Shown here one piece after another: positions 1 through 10,367 of a stretch of DNA of 64,000 nt. Within the stretch, counting starts at the first letter, position 1. Each line of letters opens with the position of its first letter. The stretch is from the NCBI GenBank assembly GCA_964017195.1, contig OZ024895.1, forward strand, positions 31,281,375 through 31,345,374, read 5' to 3'. Under the pieces are notes generated by a model. It worked only from the letters and a program-made list of their open reading frames with translations. It did no database searches and had not been told where the DNA came from. The DNA comes from Siderastrea radians. Lineage: Eukaryota; Cnidaria; Anthozoa; Scleractinia; Rhizangiidae. Made by a program: the position numbers and the translations under genes.

Positions 1-1412
1 ATGCGTCATTCCAGCAAACAAATGAATTAATAGGGTACTAAAATTCGGCAGATTTCTGTGAAATTTGGCCTGAACATTCCTTAGATGTTGTAAAACAAAC
101 TTTTATCGGGGATTTTTGAAATTTATAATATTTTATCCGTGACGACCTTCAATGCAATGCCCACCGCTGCTCGAACCTGACAGATTAATTAATAATAAAT
201 AACCAGTCAGAATATCGAAAAATGCTGACACACTTTTGATGATGATCCTTTGTGATTAACACTGTGCAGTTATTTTGCCAAAGCGCTTGGATTTGATACC
301 CTATTAATTCAATTAAATGACACATGGTCATTTTCGTGGTTGTTTGCGATTTTCTTTTGCAGAAAATTGAAGAAACCGGCAATTTTTATTTTATTCTGAA
401 ATCTACTTTTATTAAGCTTTCCAACGATATATAGTTTGCCGTGTTTTCTTTTAAATTGGCACGCATACGAATTTTCTCCCCGAGGACACCCGCGAAGGTC
501 CGGAGTAACCTTAACTGGCGGTTTCTTTGAAGAGTTCATAGAAATTGTCAGGGAAATGTTTACTACCAGAATGTCAACTGCAGACGAAAAAAGCTGCCCT
601 GGCCCATGCGTGGTCAACGAAATTTGGCCATTTCCAAGACAACTTGGCGTTGAGGAAATTATGCGGCGATTTTGGACAGCAATTCAGAAGTTGAAATTTC
701 ACGAGTTGACAAAATTGCTGCAGTATACAGATCCTGTATTCATGAAGCTATCTACGATGCCACCCATTCGCTTGGTCATAAGAATACGCTGAAGCTTCCA
801 AGTCAGGACACCAGCACAAATGGAAATCACGAAGAAGATCGCGTTATTCTGCATCGTTTTGGTGGAAACATCCACGCAACACGCGAAGTAAAATTATCCA
901 CGGAGAACTGTAACATTCTGGAAATATCCTCAGAGGCGGCACCCATGGAATAAGGCTTGTATGGAGGATATACTCTCTTACTCGATAATCTCTTGCTAAA
1001 GGTTAAGTTGTTAAGACAGGTGTTCCTCTCAATCTCGATTTGATGAATTACAATTGAGTCTCAGTTGGACAAACTAGCGCTCCCGCAGCCCCATAGTTGC
1101 CGCAAACTTCTCTTTCACGTTTCTCTTTCACGTTTATCATAGCCTAAATTCCTCGAAAGAAGTATGGAACGGTCCGTCCTCAAATTCCCAAAGCAAACAC
1201 AGAAAAACAATGGAAAATAACATGGCAGTAATTTCGTGAGGTTCGATTTCATTTACATCCGTTTTAAAATCTTCAAATTTCAGACGATGGAAGATCCACA
1301 GGCGATTTAAAGCCTCACCGTAAAAAGCGCCGCCGCACGTCTAGTTGAAATTGGGGTGTGTACACAGACCTCGACGAAGTTCTTTAAGATTTTTTTCTTA
1401 TTCTTCTTTCAG
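1..1412. other. Upstream stretch without recognised gene
   Basis: I recognise no gene here. Two overlapping + strand open frames (436-792 and 672-953) match no family I know and lack clear splice borders. Sequence around 1080-1400 resembles the intron that follows exon 4 in P450 copy B (for example the shared stretch near 1255 and 21405), so this end is probably intron 4 of P450 copy A. No exon 4 remnant is visible, so exons 1-4 of A are either lost or lie outside the window. Confidence 0.5.
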
Positions 1413-2390
1413 ACCTCTAAAGGGATGTTGTGGCTCCTTTAGGGTTTGGCAAATAATCGCAAGGTACAGGAAAAGGTGTACGAAGAAGTGACCTCTCTAA
1501 TTGGGCCCATGGTGATTTTACACCTGAAAGCTTGGCAAAGTTGTGTTACCTTAAAGCTTGCCTGAAAGAGACCATGAGGTAATTTGAAAAATAAAGGTAA
1601 GGGTCAGACGTTTGATGAACCTCCGACGTAACAGTGACTTTTATACAACCGGCTTCAGAAAAAAAGGAAATGAAAAAGTGTTTTAAATAAATACCGTGGG
1701 AGTTCGAAGGGTGTACGACGCTTCTGAATCTTGGGTGAAGAAGAGCTGACACCCTCGTTAGGGGAAAGTAGGAAGATTTCAGGGGCCAGTTGCAAAATCC
1801 CTTTACGCCTGAGTCTAAGTGCTAAGGTGGGATGTTAACTCATATGTAAATCTTACCTCAGCTGTACCTCTTTGTACGAAACTAATTGGACGTCCAGCGC
1901 ACGTTGTTCAAAGATAACAACTACGCGAACAAGTGATTGGACTAGGCGTATACTGATCTTCAAATCATTTTTGCTATTAGTGTTGGTATTGTTTAGTTTA
2001 AATTACATACAGACTAGCTAATATTTAAACTCGTTAATGTTAACCACGAAGCATATTTCATTATCTGGTCTTTTTTCTGAGATTTTCTGTTTGCTTTGAT
2101 TTGTTGTTTCGTTCGTTCGTATGTTTGTTTGCTTGTCTGTTTGCTTTTTATCAAGAGGAGAAACACGGCCCTCCCACTTTCATTTTGAAAAAGGTCCCTG
2201 GGTCTTCACTTGAAGTGGCAAAAAATGTCTCTTTCGATTCCCAATAGTTATGATTAAGTCTTTGCTATCACCTCTCGCTGAAAAACGCGAGAACCTTCAA
2301 GGGGCGTATTGGTACTATAGCAACGGAACCTTGGGCTCGACGCGTTGTTGGAACTTAAATTAATTAATGCAACTGGCTCCAGAAAACTAG

Positions 2391-2665
2391 GGGGAGCAGG
2401 GATGGCGCAGTGGTGAGAGCACTCGCCTCCCACGAATGTGGCCCGGGTTCGAGTCCCGGACTCGGCGTCAGCTATGGGTTGAGTTCGTTGTTGGTTCTCG
2501 TCACTGCTCCGAGAGGTTTATCTCCGGGTACTCCGGTTTTCCCCTCTCCTTAAAAACCAACATCTCTAAATTCCAATTCGATCTGGACACAGTGGACGAA
2601 GAGCCACTTTGTGGATGTGCCTCTGCTAATTCTCATTTATTTATATTTATTTATCTACTTGTTCA
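2391..2665 (+). mobile_element. tRNA-derived SINE
   Basis: A tRNA-like head carries a pol III A box (2403-2414, TGGCGCAGTGGT) and B box (2446-2456, GGTTCGAGTCC). It is followed by a non-tRNA body with the CTCCGGGTACTCCGG stretch near 2523 and an ATTT-rich tail near 2640. The head does not continue into a proper acceptor-stem 3' half, so this is a SINE and not a tRNA gene. It lies in intron 5 of P450 pseudogene A, in the sense orientation. Confidence 0.8.
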
Positions 2666-3260
2666 CATTTTGTGATCAGATTGCATCCTGTTGTTACTCG
2701 ATGGACACGCCATCTGTCTCAAGATATGGTTCTAGCCGGTTATAATGTCCAGAAAGGAGTAAGTATTAATTTTTCATCCTATGCTTATTATCTGAGATAA
2801 ATATGCAAAAAAAAAGTAAAATCGGGCAGACTTGCAAGAAAAAAATTCCCAAAACGCCACGTTTATAGGTAAGTCTCCATTTTTTTGCGTGAGCTTACTG
2901 TTAACCTATTTGCCTTGTCCATATACTCGGAAGTTACCGGGTCGAACTTTCGATCAGACGATTAACCCTTTTCCCAGAACGCCCCTCACCTCACCCCCTT
3001 AGGAGCTAAACCGTGGGTGCGGTTCGGTGAATCATGAATTTTTGGTTTCCGCATGTACAACTCTTTCCCCATTGCTGAGGGAAGACCCATATTTGGTAAT
3101 AGTTTCCAATTTGCAAAATAATTCTTTTCATCGTTGTTTTGCAAATAGGGGGAGCTTTAAAACTGTCCTTTGTGGTGAATGGTCTTCAAAAGCGATTAAG
3201 TTCACAATAATTAAGTGGCTGGCTCCCTAAGATCCTCATAACCCAAATAATTACCTCCTT

Positions 3261-3756
3261 CGATGTGGTGTTCCACAGGGAACGATTCTAGCGCCTCTTT
3301 TGTTCTTATTACAAATAAATGTGATCTACCTAATTGTTTTCTACATTCGCAACCTAGAATGTATGCCGACATACTAGTATAACGTCCACAATTAATGATG
3401 TCGAGGAAATAAATCGTCATTGATGAACTATCCAAAAACACTTCCTTCTAGTATTAGCGCCATTAAAATTAAACGTATTCACCATTTTGTCCCACTTGAG
3501 ACTCCTCTACTTACCATATATAACTCACTAGTCCAACCTCATTTCGATTATTGAAGCGTAGTGTGGGGATGCTGTTCAAGGGGGCTTTCTCAGCAATGGC
3601 AAAAATTACAGAATCGTGTCGCACGCGTCATAACCTTCTCAGTCTATGACTGTGATATTCAGGAACTATTCCAGGAATTACACGGGGTAAAACTTGACCG
3701 TGATTGTTCAGTCAAGAACGCTGTTGTGGTGTATAACGCCATATTAAATACTTGAT
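3261..3756 (+). pseudogene. Non-LTR (LINE) reverse transcriptase fragment, decayed
   Basis: Near 3261-3312 the + strand encodes RCGVPQGTILAPLLFLL, the conserved reverse transcriptase block around the GVPQG motif of CR1/jockey-type LINEs. Near 3511-3756 a second block reads like the usual C-terminal RT/thumb region (NSLVQPHFDY, then WGCCSRGLSQQWQKLQNR). A TGA at 3552-3554 interrupts it, and the reading frame shifts between the two blocks where the YADD region would be. It sits in intron 6 of pseudogene A in the sense direction. Confidence 0.75.
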
Positions 3757-4327
3757 GTAGATACCCGGCTGTTCATAATATTGTAACCTCCTTGTACAGT
3801 CCTATTTTAATTCCTTCGCCGCTCAGTCAATCAATCGGTCATATTATTTATTCATCACAATCTGTCCAATCCATCTTTACTTTCAGACCGTTCTTTCCTA
3901 TGATAATTACTACGCTGGCCGCTAAGAGAAGTTTTTTAAGTGTCCTTTAGAATACAAACCTGAACGTTGGCTCAGTGAAAAACTGGGGGAAATCCACCCT
4001 TTTTCCAGTCTTCCATTTGGAGTCGGGCCTCGTATGTGCATTGGTAAGTTCCTTGTGTTTGACTGATATCGCTACAAGGAAATCAAGTGAGAACGATAGA
4101 ATTTGAATTTTGGCCGTAGTTGAGGACAAGTTATGTTAATGAATAATGAGTTTGGACTACGTTATGACTAGCTGTGGCATTATTGTTTAATATTCATAGT
4201 AAATCAATAAGGCGATTAATCGATTTGGTTTTTGTATGACAGCGAAACACTAGGTGTTTCGAAAAATATTAGAAAATATTAGATGAGTTCTTTAACGTCC
4301 CCTACTAACTTTTCCTACCAGTTACTT

Positions 4328-4539
4328 TTAACCCCTTAAGCCCCGACATAAAAATGCATATTATCCCTACTGTTCTCCATGCATTTCGTATAGAACTAGT
4401 AAGGAAAATTTGTTTAAATTTCAAGACATCTCATCCTTGGTGATCACTTCCTTGATTCTCATCACTTGAACGTTTGAACAAGTAGTGAGAATGTAAAGAG
4501 AAATTTCATTTTTGTCACTGTTAGGGCTTAAAGGGTTAA
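4328..4539. mobile_element. TTAA-flanked MITE (family also at 49231)
   Basis: About 210 bp bounded by TTAACCCCTTAAGCCC and the inverse GGGCTTAAAGGGTTAA, with TTAA at both borders. The interior (CATCTCATCC, GATCACT, TCATCACTTGAA) recurs at 49231-49445 downstream of copy C. No coding capacity. Confidence 0.7.
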
Positions 4540-4804
4540 GGCCGTGATTAGTACTCCGGCCAGGAGTTTTACCCGCGCCCTGCAGCTCTACATGTTAAAC
4601 GTTTTAGCCCCAGTAGTGACAAGCATCTAATTTCTGCATACAATATCACTTACCAAACAAACAACAGGTCACCAGATAGGGGGAAAATTATCAAGAAAAA
4701 TAAAAGATCTTGATGATTAATCAAATTTTCACGACTAACACCAAAAGAAATATATGGAGAACACTGACGAGAACGTGCAGGTTGATATGGGCTTAAAGGG
4801 TCAA

Positions 4805-4878
4805 CAACCTCGTTCCCAGGGTCTCTCTTCTTCCCTTCCCCTGGAGCGAGAAGAACAGAGACCCTGGGAACGAGGTTG
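4805..4878. repeat. Near-perfect hairpin repeat
   Basis: The 22-nt arm beginning CAACCTCGTTCCCAGGGT is followed after about 30 nt by its exact reverse complement. The same leading motif starts another hairpin at 46989. Confidence 0.85.
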
Positions 4879-4957
4879 AAGGGTCAATTGAGCTAAAAGG
4901 TGTCAACTAAGCCCATGGTTGTCGTGTGAGAAATGCAACTAAGCTTTCAACTTTTTA

Positions 4958-4970
4958 TTTATATATATAT

Positions 4971-5009
<39 letters not shown>

Positions 5010-5030
5010 GTTATTTATTTATTTATTTTT
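4958..5030. repeat. (ATTT)n microsatellite
   Basis: A long run of ATTT units with few interruptions in intron 7 of pseudogene A. Confidence 0.9.
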
Positions 5031-5900
5031 ATCATAAGGCTTAAATTCAAAGAATCAGCCACTTAAATTTTCCAAAAGTTAACACAACTAACAACAAAAG
5101 GCGAACCAACTCTTTACTGACTCCTTTGTTTTGCTCCAAACAGATATAGATAAACAAAATAGATCATTCCGGCTTCTTTTTTCATTATTTTAAGTATCGG
5201 GTAAATTATGACTGAGGCAATGTCCATAGTTAAATTCTCTTCCTAGGTATTTAGGGTGTTGAACGAAAAAAATGACTGAGGAAACGAAAACAATGACTGA
5301 GGCAAGTGCCTCGGTTTGCCTCATACTGGCTACGGCCCTGGTATGCAAAAGTAGAGCTAATTTGGAACAATTAGGATTTTAATGCCAAAAAGATCGCTTA
5401 CGACCTTTCGCACTGAGATCTTCCATTGCCAAATGTTTTGTATGACTATGCTTTTTTTTAAGTAGTATTGTCTCATTGTATTTTATTATTCATTACAGGA
5501 AGTCGTATTGTTGAGGCCGAAGTGTACAGGTAATTAAGGACGGTACCTCCAAAAACAGATGTATTTTTGCACAGGTTACTTATCACTACGGGGAAGAAGT
5601 AGATTTTAGCAAGGGTTATTGGAATCCAAAAAATAAAAATGAGGGAAACCACGCATTTTTCAGAGATAATTAAGAAACCACTTTTCCAATTCTTTCCAAA
5701 TTTTAAGCTCAATTATCTCTGAAAATGCTTGGTTACCTGCAATTTTTGGATTCTGATAACCCTTGGTAAGATCTGAGTTTTTTTTCACATAGTCATAAAC
5801 CGCACAAAATTGTTCTATTAGGGGGCAAATTCCTTATAAGAGACCCGAATATCCTGAGATGCGCAGAACGCATGCGCAGTAACAAAAAGAGGCACAGTCC

Positions 5901-6487
5901 TTAAAAAGGTCGGCACACACGATGGGACTAGTCCCTGCGACTAGTCCCGGGGACCAAGTCCCTTCGTGTGAACTACCCATTTTAGTCAAAAAATTTAGTC
6001 GTAGGGACCAAACTTTGGTCCACAAACTATGCTTGGTCCCTTTGTGTGTACTGTTTGTGGGACAAGTCCCTGCGACCAAATGAAACTATTTCATCGGATC
6101 TTTTACTTTTTTTCCAGTTGACCTTGTCTGGGAGTCTTGATCGAACAGTTGCCTTTTTACGTTTCTGTACCAGCAATATAGGACACTGTAGAAAAAACTT
6201 TATCGAAATTGCAAATGACAAACACTGATAGACCGCACGAGGTATGAACCGGTTTGCAGTTGATTTATTTTAATGTTTTGTGGTTAATCTAGTAAATTCG
6301 GCTTCACTGTTGAGGATCGCTTTATGTTTTGTCTCCACATTTCGGCGAATTTCAGTTAAAGCGCCATAACTAGTCAACCCTTCAAGAGACTTGTCCCCGC
6401 ATCTATTTCCTTCGTGTACACACTACAGGGGACCAGTCGCAGGGACCAGTCGCAGGGACTAGTCCCCTCGTGTGTGCCGACCTTTAA
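5901..6487. mobile_element. TTAA-flanked inverted-repeat element, copy 1
   Basis: Terminal inverted repeats begin AAGGTCGGCACACACGA on the left and end TCGTGTGTGCCGACCTT on the right, with TTAA at 5901-5904 and 6484-6487. Subterminal GGGACTAGTCCC and AGTCGCAGGGACC motifs repeat on both sides. It lies in intron 8 of P450 pseudogene A. A related copy in the opposite orientation is at 61692-62224. The 64-codon minus-strand open frame inside (6027-6221) is conserved between the copies, possibly only because the DNA is. Confidence 0.8.
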
Positions 6488-7444
6488 TGTCTTTTCTTAC
6501 CAAAAGCGAGGTCCGCAATTCGTGCAAACTCGAATGTGATCACAGAAAGATCCCGGACCAAAATAAACAAAATAAAATTTTCGTTTGTTCTAATTTTTAT
6601 AAACCTGTTGTTGTTTGCATGAGACAAATAGGCATTTTACATATCATTAACATGTTGTCATTTACGTCTTGTTTTCAGTTGGTTCAGCGATTCATTTTAG
6701 AGTACAGCGGGGAACCTGTGGAGACAAAGCAGAAGCGCTTAGTGGTTCCAGACAGGACCCCAAAGATAAAATTTATCGATCGCGAGTAAAACTGTCTTAG
6801 TACCCAGTAGTAAAAATGTACTTAACGCTAGTAAAATGTTTAAGAGACATTTACGGAGAAAATCGAAAGTCGACATTCGATGAGCTACTCAAGGAGCAAA
6901 CATTTAAAAAGTTGGAAAAATGCATAAAATGGTCGTTTTGGTTTCCCTAAACGAGTCAAATTTTCTGTCAACTTTAGAAAGCCGATGAGGGCGTAATAAA
7001 GATTGTTTAAAAACGAAATTGAAACAGAGCATGAACATTATTTAATCTTTGATTATTCAAGTTGTGTATAAGTTTGCCAATGTTTGGTCTCTAACATTTT
7101 CAAGTGTTGTTCTTATCGAGCCGCTCTTTACCTCTCTTATCACAAGGTGTTAAGATGGCCAACTTCGGCCGCCCTAAACGGCATCTACTCTATATCATTC
7201 AATGATTAAGACTACACAAAAAGAAAGCTTTGCCATTACACGTTTCTAATCACCAGGAAAGCGTAGCTTTCAACTTGCTTCATTAAAGGTTTAAAAATTT
7301 CCAAAGTGTATCGGCAACTGATCGACAGCAAACGCACTGTGCAAGCAATTTAGAATGTAAATTCAAATAAAATACTAGCAGTTACGGCGCATAATCTTGA
7401 TTAAAACTTGGTTAAAAGTCTCAGCTTTGAATTTTGATATACCC

Positions 7445-7575
7445 ATCTCGAGTTAACGCCGGGACCTCAAATAAAACGCCGGGGGCGTTTATTTTAAACT
7501 CGGCCCAGTAGACCTGGCGTTTATTTGAACCCGGCGTTTATTCGGGGTCCGGCGTTTAATCGAGAAAATACGGTA
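7445..7575. mobile_element. GGCGTTTA-rich MITE-like repeat, copy 1
   Basis: A short block made of repeated CGGCGTTTATT/CGCCGGG motifs ending in TTTAATCGAGAAAATACGGT. The reverse complement of this block occurs at 50958-51092 and a shorter relative at 51660-51766. Confidence 0.65.
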
Positions 7576-7741
7576 GGTGTGATGGAGGGAAAATGTTTAT
7601 CACCACGCAGAGATAAAGCGGCCAGACTGATGACCTCTGCAGTGAACCGCATTTATTACACCACACTAACACAGAGTCACGTATTCGATTTCTATCGATC
7701 GAAGATTCCTTATAATCGAGACTCGAAGTAGGTAACTTGAC

Positions 7742-7765
7742 GGGTCATACAGGTCATACAGGTCA
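7742..7765 (+). promoter_or_regulatory. Triple DR3 nuclear-receptor-type half-site array
   Basis: Three half-sites in direct orientation, GGGTCA (7742-7747), AGGTCA (7751-7756) and AGGTCA (7760-7765), are separated by the same 3-nt spacer TAC. This is the DR3 geometry bound by several RXR heterodimers in vertebrates. It is 1.45 kb upstream of the copy B start codon. It could equally be a chance 9-bp tandem repeat; binding is inference. Confidence 0.4.
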
Positions 7766-8518
7766 CTGTGTTACCGATAAATAAACAAGCTTAACAGTGT
7801 CCCCTAGCCCTAAATCAGTCTAAAACATCACCTAGTATGCCAGGGGACATTGTCCAATCTGTATATATGTCAACAACACATGTATAGTAACCTGCATTTG
7901 TTACCTGTAGAATGCATATGTGACCTGTATAATATACCGCTCCGTGGTCCCAAGTTTTCAAATAATAGGTGAAATCTTAGCAATATGTTAGCGTCATGCA
8001 ACAGCTGAAGCATAGACACAAGCATGCGCACAATATCTTGGAGCTAAAATTCAGCGGTGGACTGTGCAGGAATTCTATGACTATTGTGAAAAACAGTCAA
8101 CCTTAATGTCTCGGAACGTACTGAACTTAATTTGTAAAACAATCTGTGTTTGTTAGATCAAAACATACGCGTTTTCTTAAAACGCTTGGTGGGGAGAGGA
8201 GGAGGAGGGGGGGGGGGGGGCGGGGCTGCTCCAGTATTAGCGATCTACCTTAAAAGTCGATTATAGAAATTCTTCATTTAAATCAGTCTTACAGCTATTG
8301 GCAGTGTTAGCCTAAACACAATCAAAGATATATGAGGCAGCCTATCCACTCCTTCCTTATCTTTCTATCCGATTTTAGTGCAGAGCATGTACTATCCGTT
8401 TGTTCCATTTTCTGTAGAAATAAGTGACGATAAGCTTTTCTAACTGTTACACCATCGGAGATCAGAATCTGTTACAGCGATAAGAATATTTATGGACGTC
8501 AGACGACACACTTGGTAT

Positions 8519-8796
8519 TACAGTGTAGGGGGGGGGGACAGGGGGGTTTAAACCTCCCGCTTCCCGTACCCTTTAATCCCGGTTCCCGCCCTGTATTTTT
8601 TGGCTCCGGCCCCTTTGCATTTTTTCGATTGCGAAATATTGCCCAATGTTGCGTAATTTTTCCCTTTTTCTCCCGCTTCCCGCCACCTTGGGAATCTCGC
8701 TTCCCGCCCCCTCTTCTCCCGCCTCCCGTATACCTCCCGCCCCCTTTTCTCCCGGTCTCCCACCCCCCTGTCCTCCCCCCCCCCCCACAGTGTAAA
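8519..8796. mobile_element. G/C-run terminal inverted repeat element
   Basis: Starts ACAGTGTAGGGGGG and GGACAGGGGGGT, and ends with the inverse ACCCCCCTGTCC then a C run and ACAGTGTAA. The interior is a pyrimidine-rich CTCCCGCTTCCCG repeat. No coding capacity; the proline-rich frame through it is compositional. Confidence 0.6.
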
Positions 8797-8892
8797 CCAA
8801 GACAACCCCAGGGCTCGATCGCTGTTACAACAGGTGCTGGGTTTGCTGACCCCCTTTACCCTCCCCCCCCCCCCCCCATGCTGAAATAGTAT

Positions 8893-9047
8893 TGCCTAAA
8901 ACATGGAGAAGGACAGTGGAAAGGGAGATCAAGGACAGAGGGTTAAGGTCATGGGCAGAGGCGGCGACAGCAGCGAAGGAAAGAACAACTTGGAAGGAGA
9001 GAGCGTGCGGCCCAATTCCCCGCTTGGGGAAACATGGAAATTGACGA
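8893..9047 (+). pseudogene. LINE C-terminal fragment
   Basis: Frame starting at 8899 reads PKTWRRTVEREIKDRG, then LRSWAEAATAAKERTTWKERA and a stop near 9047. This is the typical C-terminal tail of LINE reverse transcriptases (W-R-R-T-V-E, then S-W, then R-W-K blocks). It is a 5'-truncated remnant lying 170-330 bp upstream of the copy B start codon, so it has replaced or joined the proximal upstream region of that gene. Confidence 0.7.
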
Positions 9048-9109
9048 TGATGAATAACAACGTGACTTTATGATAGCGTCGCTTCAATGTAACGTAACGA
9101 TAGTGTGTC

Positions 9110-9119
9110 TATATTAAAA
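9110..9119 (+). promoter_or_regulatory. TATA-like box of P450 copy B
   Basis: TATATTAAAA lies 110 nt upstream of the ATG. The TATAAAA of copy C lies 111 nt upstream of its ATG, so the position is conserved though the sequence is weaker. A TGACCT half-site (9125-9130) follows immediately. Confidence 0.45.
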
Positions 9120-9219
9120 TAGCGTGACCTGGTAATTGAATCTCACAGTTGATAAACAAAACCAGTCCTGATCGTGTCTGGTACAAGACTGAAGAGAACC
9201 TTTCCTAGCTTCTCGCCAA

Positions 9220-9671
9220 ATGGATGACACGCTGTACTTCGTTTGTGCTGCCCTGTTTATGTCAGTCGTTGTCTGGTTGATAAATCCTCTCGAAAAACTG
9301 TACAGTTTTCTCGGATTTCTATTCAAACGTCTTCATGGCGTGCAAACTGCGAATCGTGCAGACGGTGTTCGCTCGTTCGAGGAGATGCCAGGGCCAAAGG
9401 GGTTACCTCTTTTGGGCGACTTGATTAGCTTTCTTATGGAAGGCACGGAGTTCAAGGAAAGAATGGCTGCCCTAGAAAGCGCCTTTAAGAGATATGGACC
9501 GGTATTCAAGAGGACAATATTGGGCCGCACCATTGTTTTTATTGAAGACCCCAAGGACGTGGAAATCGTCTTCAAGGCTGATGGCAGATATCCGATGCGA
9601 CCGGACGTACTTTTCAAGCCAGTCAAAGTGTACTTTGAAAGCAGGAAGATGCCCACTTTTTTAGGAAGCCT
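9220..9671 (+). CDS. P450 copy B exon 1
   Basis: Codons 1-150 plus CT of codon 151; donor GTGAGT. Encodes the hydrophobic anchor, MPGPKG hinge, A-helix and the first beta strands (GPVFKRTILG). Confidence 0.93.
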
Positions 9672-10335
9672 GTGAGTAAGTTAGAAAAACTAAGGCGACA
9701 AAATTTTCAAGGAGCAAATTGATGTCCTTCCTAAAACAGAGCGTGCATTTTAAGGTGCAAGTTATGGTTTCACTCTACGAATATTTCAACCCCTATTTTG
9801 TTTCTTGTTTGCAATCATGCCAATTCGCATTGTACAATTAATTGAAAATCTTAATTCTTTCCCTCACTGATAACATTGTGGAAAATCACAACCCCACCCG
9901 CGGCTGCTTAAGATGTTCACGTCTGTGAAGGAAAACAATAATGACAAAAATTACAATAGGCGGCGGAATAAGATTAGCAACATTCTCCACATATGTGTTC
10001 TACTCGAGCCTTCCAACTAGGATTTCTTCCCCGAAAAAAGGACCGGGTTGCGGGGAAAAGGATGAGGGGGCGGTGGAGGGGATTTTTCTCCACGAATTTG
10101 GGAAGAAAACTGTTTAGAAGTATCAGTTTGGATTTCTTTCTTCCTGCATATTTGCGTAGTTGAGGTCTGAATACATTTCGCCTACATGTAACCAAAGTTC
10201 ATAGACGTGGCCTAGCTAAATGGACTACCAGATTTACTGCCCAAGTGGTCACCTATGAAAATGGGCTTCCCAGAAAAAAAATAAGAAAAAATATAAATAA
10301 TAATAAAAAATAATAATAATAAGAATAAGAATAAG

Positions 10336-10367
<32 letters not shown>

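Larger units (their letters stand above)
1413..6789 (+). pseudogene. Cytochrome P450 copy A, 5'-incomplete pseudogene (exons 5-9)
   Basis: A decayed mitochondrial-clan P450 gene. Recognisable exons by homology to copies B and C: exon 5 1413-1578, exon 6 2680-2758, exon 7 3887-4043, exon 8 5499-5529, exon 9 6679-6789. Exon 5 has an in-frame TAG at 1440-1442 and a 1-bp loss in the C run near 1505 (166 nt against 167). Exon 7 keeps the heme-binding motif ([10 protein letters not shown]) but has TAA at 3923-3925. Exon 8 is 13 bp short. Exons 6 and 9 remain open; exon 9 differs from copy B at only 5 of 36 residues, so loss looks fairly recent. Splice borders are still mostly GT/AG. Intron 8 has gained a 587-bp inverted-repeat element. 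Exons 1-4 are not seen in the window. Confidence 0.9.
6790..8500. other. Intergenic between P450 A and B
   Basis: No gene seen. The stretch 7975-8160 resembles the region downstream of copy C (48940-49090), with the shared block TCTCGGAACGTACTGAACTT near 8107, so it belongs to the duplicated 3' flank of the array. A G-run lies at 8205-8223. Confidence 0.6.

Noticed and set aside
436..953. Two overlapping + strand frames as a gene
   Set aside because: No recognisable domain, differing frames, the second without ATG, and location inside the probable intron of pseudogene A.
2400..2470. tRNA gene
   Set aside because: A and B boxes are present but the 3' half does not close a cloverleaf, and a SINE body and tail follow.
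8512..8889. Proline-rich 125-codon frame
   Set aside because: Compositional product of C-rich MITE sequence; no initiation or splice context.
9333..9656. 107-codon minus-strand frame
   Set aside because: Antisense shadow of P450 copy B exon 1; the same occurs opposite copy C exon 1 and both exon 2s.
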